A stretch of 64,000 bases of DNA from Malurus cyaneus samueli (taxonomy: Eukaryota; Chordata; Aves; Passeriformes; Maluridae). The stretch spans positions 6,798,106-6,862,105 of the forward strand of contig CM019230.1 of NCBI GenBank assembly GCA_009741485.1, in the 5' to 3' direction. The notes beneath the pieces are model-generated. The model was not told the origin of the DNA, did no database searches, and was given only the letters and a program-made list of their open reading frames with translations. The translations under genes were made by a program, and so were the position numbers. Shown here in pieces: positions 59,495 to 64,000 of the stretch. Each line of letters begins with the position of its first letter. Position 1 is the first letter of the stretch.

Positions 59495-61904
59495 ATCGAC
59501 ATAAGATACCCTTTATTAAACATACTCTTAAAATCCAAAACATGCTCAAAGCAAAATCATAAGCAGCAATCTGGTTTCCTTCCTTAAATCCCTGACGTGT
59601 GGATCGCTGGAACAAGGGGCTGCCCCGTGGGACAAGGGGCTGTCACCGCTCACCCCACGCTGCACTGGCAGCTCCTGCCTGCCCCTTGTCCCTTCCGGGC
59701 GGCCGAGGAATGGCACCGGTGTCACCCATGCCCTAATCCCGTCTCTCCTATGCCACCCAGAGGACGGATTCTTCGCTCACAGCCAGGCAGCAGCACCGCT
59801 CGGCCGCAGCATCTTCAGGGCTCCTCTCCATCGCGGCCGGGGTCGCTCCGAGCGAGGGGCAGACCCCACCCGGGTCTGTGGCCACCCCATGAGCTTGTCT
59901 GGCTGCCCCTACAGCCCTGGGGACACAGCTCAGAGGAGCCAGGAAACCCTCACGGTCACTCCCAGCTCTGCCAGCAGCCACAAACACCGCTGCACCCTGT
60001 GCCGGGCTGCCGGGCCAGCTGTCCTTGTCCCCTTCGAAACCATGAGGAAGGTCGGGCTTTGGTAGATGAGGTACCCCTGGAGCACCTGGGCTCAGCCTGA
60101 TTTTCTCTGCCCTGCCCTGCTGGAGCGTTAGGGAAGAGTTGGCTGCCCTGCTTTTCTCAGCTCAGCATGATGCTGAACGTCCAAAGCTCTCCCTGTGGGG
60201 TGCTGGTGGCTCCTTGGGGCTGGGACACCCAGCACGTCCTCAAATGGGGCACAAGGGTTGTCCCCACCACTCCAGTCCTCCCTGCTGCTTGCAGGTCCCA
60301 CCCCACATGCCACAGGATGGCATTCCAGAGATGTCATCCTCTCACATCAACCCAGCCCTAGGCCCCCAGGGAGGAATTTGGGAGCTGTTGAGCACACAGG
60401 AGACACAGCCAGCCCAGAGGAGGCAGCAGGGGGGTGGCCGGTTCCAAACTCAGCTCTGGCAGGACCCACACCGAGGCCACAGAGCAAGCAGCTCCCACAG
60501 CCCTGGCTGTGAGCCAGGCAGAGAAAACACCCCCCCAAAAGGGCTTCACCCCTCTTTAGGAGCCACAGCCATCACCAGCACAGCCTGTGCTCTGCCGTGG
60601 GGATGGGAGTGGGGACCTTCTTCCCATACACAGCCCTCCAGGGACGCTGCTTTCTCTGTGTGAACATCTCTGTGCCCAGGTGGCTCTGAAACACAGCTGC
60701 CTCCTGCAGAGGAGGTGGCCTTTGTGCCCACACCTGTGTGACAAAAGCAGGTGGGGAGAAGGGAGGCTCAGTTTCCCACCCTGGGCTGCCCGAGACAGCT
60801 CCAGAGCCTTGCAGATTTGGATGCTAGGTCTGAGCTCCTCAAAGTGGTTTCTGACTGTCCCTGATGCTCTCTGGAGTAGAGCCTGGCCTCTGCCAATGGC
60901 CCCAGCAAGCTCTGTGGCTTTATCCCTACTCCTTTACTATCCCTGCAGCAAAACCCACTTATGCTGTCAGCCCAGTGCTGGCCAGAGGGATGGGGATGGT
61001 GATGGGGGGCAGCTCCCACACCCTCATCCACCCTTTGCTACAAAGTGTGATGGGGAGGGCAGGACAGGTGGGACAGGGGTGACACTTTTGGCACTTGTTC
61101 CAGAGAGAGGGCACAGCCCTGAGCCCTGAGCTCACAGCAGGGTGGAAGACAGAGAGGGTAAATTAGCAATTGGCTCTCAATTGGGCTGTTGGTGCCTGGA
61201 TCCAAGAACTGGGTGGCGTGTGAACCATAGAGTACTTTTTTAGGTTGTTCCTGCTCTTAATTTCCCCCCTGCCACCCGCTCCACCCTGGTAAAATAGTAT
61301 TACCTTCAGTGCCACGGCTCTAGTGAGTTTCGCCAACACACTTGCTTGAGGGATTTGAGTGAGCTGTAGAGAGGGCCATCCACAATATCTTTGCCTAGTT
61401 TGACACAATTATATGGCGACATACTTCACGAGGCCCTAGGGGTACTATGCTCTAATGGCCAAAACAGCAGGGGAGCAAAACTTGGGGGGAGCCGGCCCCC
61501 TATGAAGGTCACCAACTCACGCACCGAGGGTGCCAATCCCAACACTCATCCTTTAACGCCATCCTCCCATTGTCCCCACCCACCCACATCCCAGTACCCC
61601 CTTGGTGGGGTGACCCTGTCCCTTAGGCTCCACACATTGGATAAGAAGAGCCTGGGGGTGTGATGAGGGAGAAGGGGCAGAGGGACCCCAGCCCGTCCCC
61701 GGTAGGGCTGGAGAACGGGAAGGTGCTGATGGGGGGCTCGAGTGACATGGCTTTCAGCCCCCCCCCAAGGAAAAGTCGAGGTTACCGTCTTTTCTTTTGA
61801 AAATCAGTCCCGGTACAGCCGAGGAGTGCAGATGGCGATGCCCACGGTGCCCGGACACCCTCAGGATGGGCAGGGGGCTCCGTGCCCCCGCCGAGGCTGA
61901 GCCC
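59495..61904 (-). other. RNF157: Probable RNF157 3' UTR with poly(A) signal
   Basis: A minus-strand AATAAA at 59512-59517 lies 2.4 kb downstream of a stop codon at 61905-61907. No other coding exon was recognised in this interval. In human, the RNF157 3' end lies directly upstream of FOXJ1 in the same orientation, as here. The assignment rests mainly on this gene order. Confidence 0.5.
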
Positions 61905-62008
61905 TCACACGGGCAGGGCGGGCGCGGCCTGCTCCGGGTCCGGGGGGCCGGGGGCGCGGCGGGGCCAGCTCTGCTGCAGCCCCACGTTGTTGTTGGCTGC
62001 CTCCGGGC
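61905..62008 (-). CDS. RNF157: Probable RNF157 last coding exon
   Basis: RNF157 is a RING E3 ubiquitin ligase related to MGRN1. This exon follows an excellent acceptor (CGTTTCCTCCCCCCCAG|GC). In the phase needing one base from the previous exon it reads PEAANNNVGLQQSWPRRAPG and ends ...QAAPALPV then TGA. Its start resembles weakly the QADDNAV stretch near the end of human RNF157. The RING domain exons are outside the window. Identity comes from gene order plus weak similarity. Confidence 0.45.
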
Positions 62009-62408
62009 CTGGGGGGGAGGAAACGGGGGTCAGCGGCTCCCAAAGCCCGCAGCTGCACTCGTTGTTCCGTTGGAAATGTGATTTATTCTCCCGAAGTAAC
62101 GCCCGCCCCCCTCAGCCCCGCGCTGGGTTTTGGGGGGTGCCTGCGCTTACCTCTCCGGGCTGGGGGAGCCCCTGAAAGCCCCGATTTCTCGGGAATGCTG
62201 AGGGCAAACGGGAAACACGGCACGAGCATCGCTGGGTTTAATTATCCCAAACGAAGAGGGTTGCCTGCATCCCCCCTGCCCAGCATGCAGATGGCCTGTG
62301 GGGCCACAGGACAGCCCCTTGTCCCCTTGGCCTGGGCACTGAGGGAGTGAGGGGTGACAACCCAGCGCCAACCCCCCCGGGGACAGCTCTGGGGTCTCAT
62401 GGTCTCAC

Positions 62409-62449
62409 CTATTCCTCAATGTTAATGGGGCAGGAGTCCGGCACGGCGG
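62409..62449 (-). CDS. RNF157: Probable alternative C-terminal exon of RNF157
   Basis: A 41-nt exon with a strong acceptor (GTCTCTCCTGCCACGCAG|CC) in the same phase as the exon at 61905-62008. It encodes AVPDSCPINIEE and then TAG, whose final G is directly followed by GTGAGA, a strong donor. Inclusion would give one C-terminus and push the next exon into the 3' UTR; skipping gives the other. MGRN1, the paralogue, is known to have alternative C-termini. Gene identity is inferred. Confidence 0.45.
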
Positions 62450-64000
62450 CTGCGTGGCAGGAGAGACCAGAAGGCACATGGTGAAGGCAGGAGCGGTGGG
62501 ACGGGGACACGGGGACATGCACTCGAGCGAGCCAACGGGGACACCGGGGGGCCTGGGGCGTCTCACCGCCTGCGAACGGGGCCGGGGAGCGGCTGCGGGC
62601 ATGGGGTGAGGGGTCCCCATGCGTGGAGCCTCCCGGGGTTTTGTGCCAAGGGGAACCGAGGGGTGGACATGCTGGTGGTGTGGGGGCAGCTGGGTCCCCC
62701 CATGCCTCCTCTCCGGCCGCAGGCTCCCAGTTCAGGCAGCACCCTCCAGCTGGGGCAGGGCGATGGCAGAGCTCGGCCCGTGGCTTGTGTCCCACCACCA
62801 AACCCATCAGAGGCTGCGTGGTGCCCTTAGGAAGGGGTGCACCCCAGGGCAGCTTGGCTGCACCCTCCAGCGAGGTTAAGCCCTGTGCCCAGGGCAGCTC
62901 TGAGCCACAGGGACTGCGTGAGGGCATGCCAAGGCCAAGGGCTTTCTCAGAGGGGGAGCAACAAAATCCTGCTGCCTGCTGATTTATGGGAGGTGACAGC
63001 TGCCGTTTCGAGTGGCTTTTCATGGCGAGCTCAGGCTGGAGAGCGAGGCATGTTAAGTCTGCAGATCCCGGAGGGGATGGATAATTAAACAGGACCACAT
63101 GTACATGCACACGGCAATCCCATTAAGAGCTTGATATTGCCTAAGTCACTGCAGTGCTCTGGTGCAGAGAGGCAGCTCTGCTCAGTGCACCCTTGCAGGG
63201 CTACCAAGAGCAGGGCTGGGGCAGCAGGACAAAGAGTGGCCCTGGAGCAGGGCATCAGCCCCGTGCCCACCCAGCCCTGCTCCCCTGGGCTGCTGGAGGG
63301 GTCTCCCCTGCTGTCAGCACTGTCATACCTGCCCCGGGCAGCTCCCAAACCCCATCCTGGTGAAACCCAACCAGCTTGCCCAGCCCACTGCTCGCAGCAG
63401 CCGTGGCTTTAAACCAGCAAGAGCGCTCAGGGGATTTCAGGTTTTCTCAGCAGCCCTCCCACCTTAGTGCCAGCCTTTCTGGCACATGTTTTGCCCCAGT
63501 TTCTCTTTCCAAAGCTGTTTTTGCCACTCTACCCCTGGCAGAGGCTGTGGCTGTGGCTGGAGGATGCTCTGAGCCCGGGAGACAGCCCCGGCAACCCACA
63601 CTCTCACAGGATCCACTCAAGGACATGGATCTATAGGTTTTAGTTAAACCTCATGTCCTTTTGCCTCCTCCCAAAGCTCTTTCCCACCAGACTGAAATCT
63701 GCAGGGATTTCAAAAGAAACTTTGAGGAACCACATCCCGCTCCTTCATCCACGACAGAGAGGGCAAAAATATCATTATCAAATCACATCCTCATTCCACC
63801 AGCTTGGAGAGGGTCCTAGATGTGGACTCTTGAACACCACAGGTCTCAAGGGCCAGTGTGCAACTGCCTTCCCTACAATCAGTGAATGGGGTCATCACGC
63901 TCTGGGTACCAGCCCTCAGAAATTTTATGAATGATGCAGCCAAAACAAAACCACAAAATACAGAACACCCTCAGCCTGTCCCACCACGAGCCTAAAGGAC
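62450..64000. other. Probable RNF157 intron, no exon recognised
   Basis: GC-rich unique sequence upstream of the putative terminal exons. A 233-codon open frame on the minus strand (62409-63110) merely reads through from intron into the small exon and has no recognisable domain. No further RNF157 exon was seen before the window end. Confidence 0.5.

Noticed and set aside
62409..63110. 233-codon minus-strand open frame ending in the putative RNF157 exon
   Set aside because: A strong splice acceptor at 62450 shows that only the last 12 codons plus the stop are likely exonic; the rest reads as intron.

Overview
This is vertebrate nuclear DNA, almost certainly from a bird. Genes are split into short exons with GT/AG introns. 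Promoters are CpG-rich, and interspersed repeats are sparse and mainly CR1-type LINE fragments, several ending in the ATTCTATG-type CR1 tail. The gene order SRP68(-), GALR2(+), EXOC7(-), FOXJ1(-), then the 3' end of a minus-strand gene in the RNF157 position, matches human chromosome 17q25.1. The species cannot be named from the sequence alone. Gene identities rest on my reading of the translated exons against remembered family sequences. Every exon boundary reported for SRP68, GALR2, EXOC7 and FOXJ1 was checked for splice signals and for reading-frame phase.

Layout. 45-8593 (-): eleven internal exons of SRP68 (signal recognition particle 68 kDa subunit). Its C-terminal exons lie left of the window, and exon 1 could not be fixed in the CpG island at about 10.33-10.77 kb. 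11.2-13.5 kb: intergenic DNA with a 36-bp minisatellite. 13.57-17.64 kb (+): GALR2 (galanin receptor 2) in two exons, with a CpG island and a second tandem-repeat array directly upstream of its start codon. 17.65-22.7 kb: no gene seen; this is where human ZACN would lie. 22838-43056 (-): complete EXOC7 (exocyst Exo70), 20 constitutive exons plus a 39-nt in-frame micro-exon, with a CpG-island promoter rich in YY1 and NRF1 motifs. 43.3-51.45 kb: intergenic, with a CR1 fragment, a probable solo retroviral LTR and an orphan CpG-rich patch. 51.46-58.24 kb (-): FOXJ1, the motile-cilia master regulator, with two coding exons, a probable noncoding first exon, and a promoter carrying two RFX X-boxes around a forkhead site. 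59.5-62.45 kb (-): probable 3' UTR and two alternative terminal coding exons of RNF157.

The genes are not a functional operon. They are a conserved syntenic block with independent roles: ER targeting (SRP68), neuropeptide signalling (GALR2), vesicle tethering (EXOC7), ciliogenesis (FOXJ1) and ubiquitin ligation (RNF157). No bacterial-type system, CRISPR array, rRNA or tRNA was seen. The more unusual items are the FOXJ1 promoter grammar, a G-rich tandem repeat just inside the first FOXJ1 splice donor, the two repeat arrays flanking the GALR2 promoter, the duplicated YY1 modules at EXOC7, and the stop-codon/splice-donor overlap in the putative RNF157 terminal exon.
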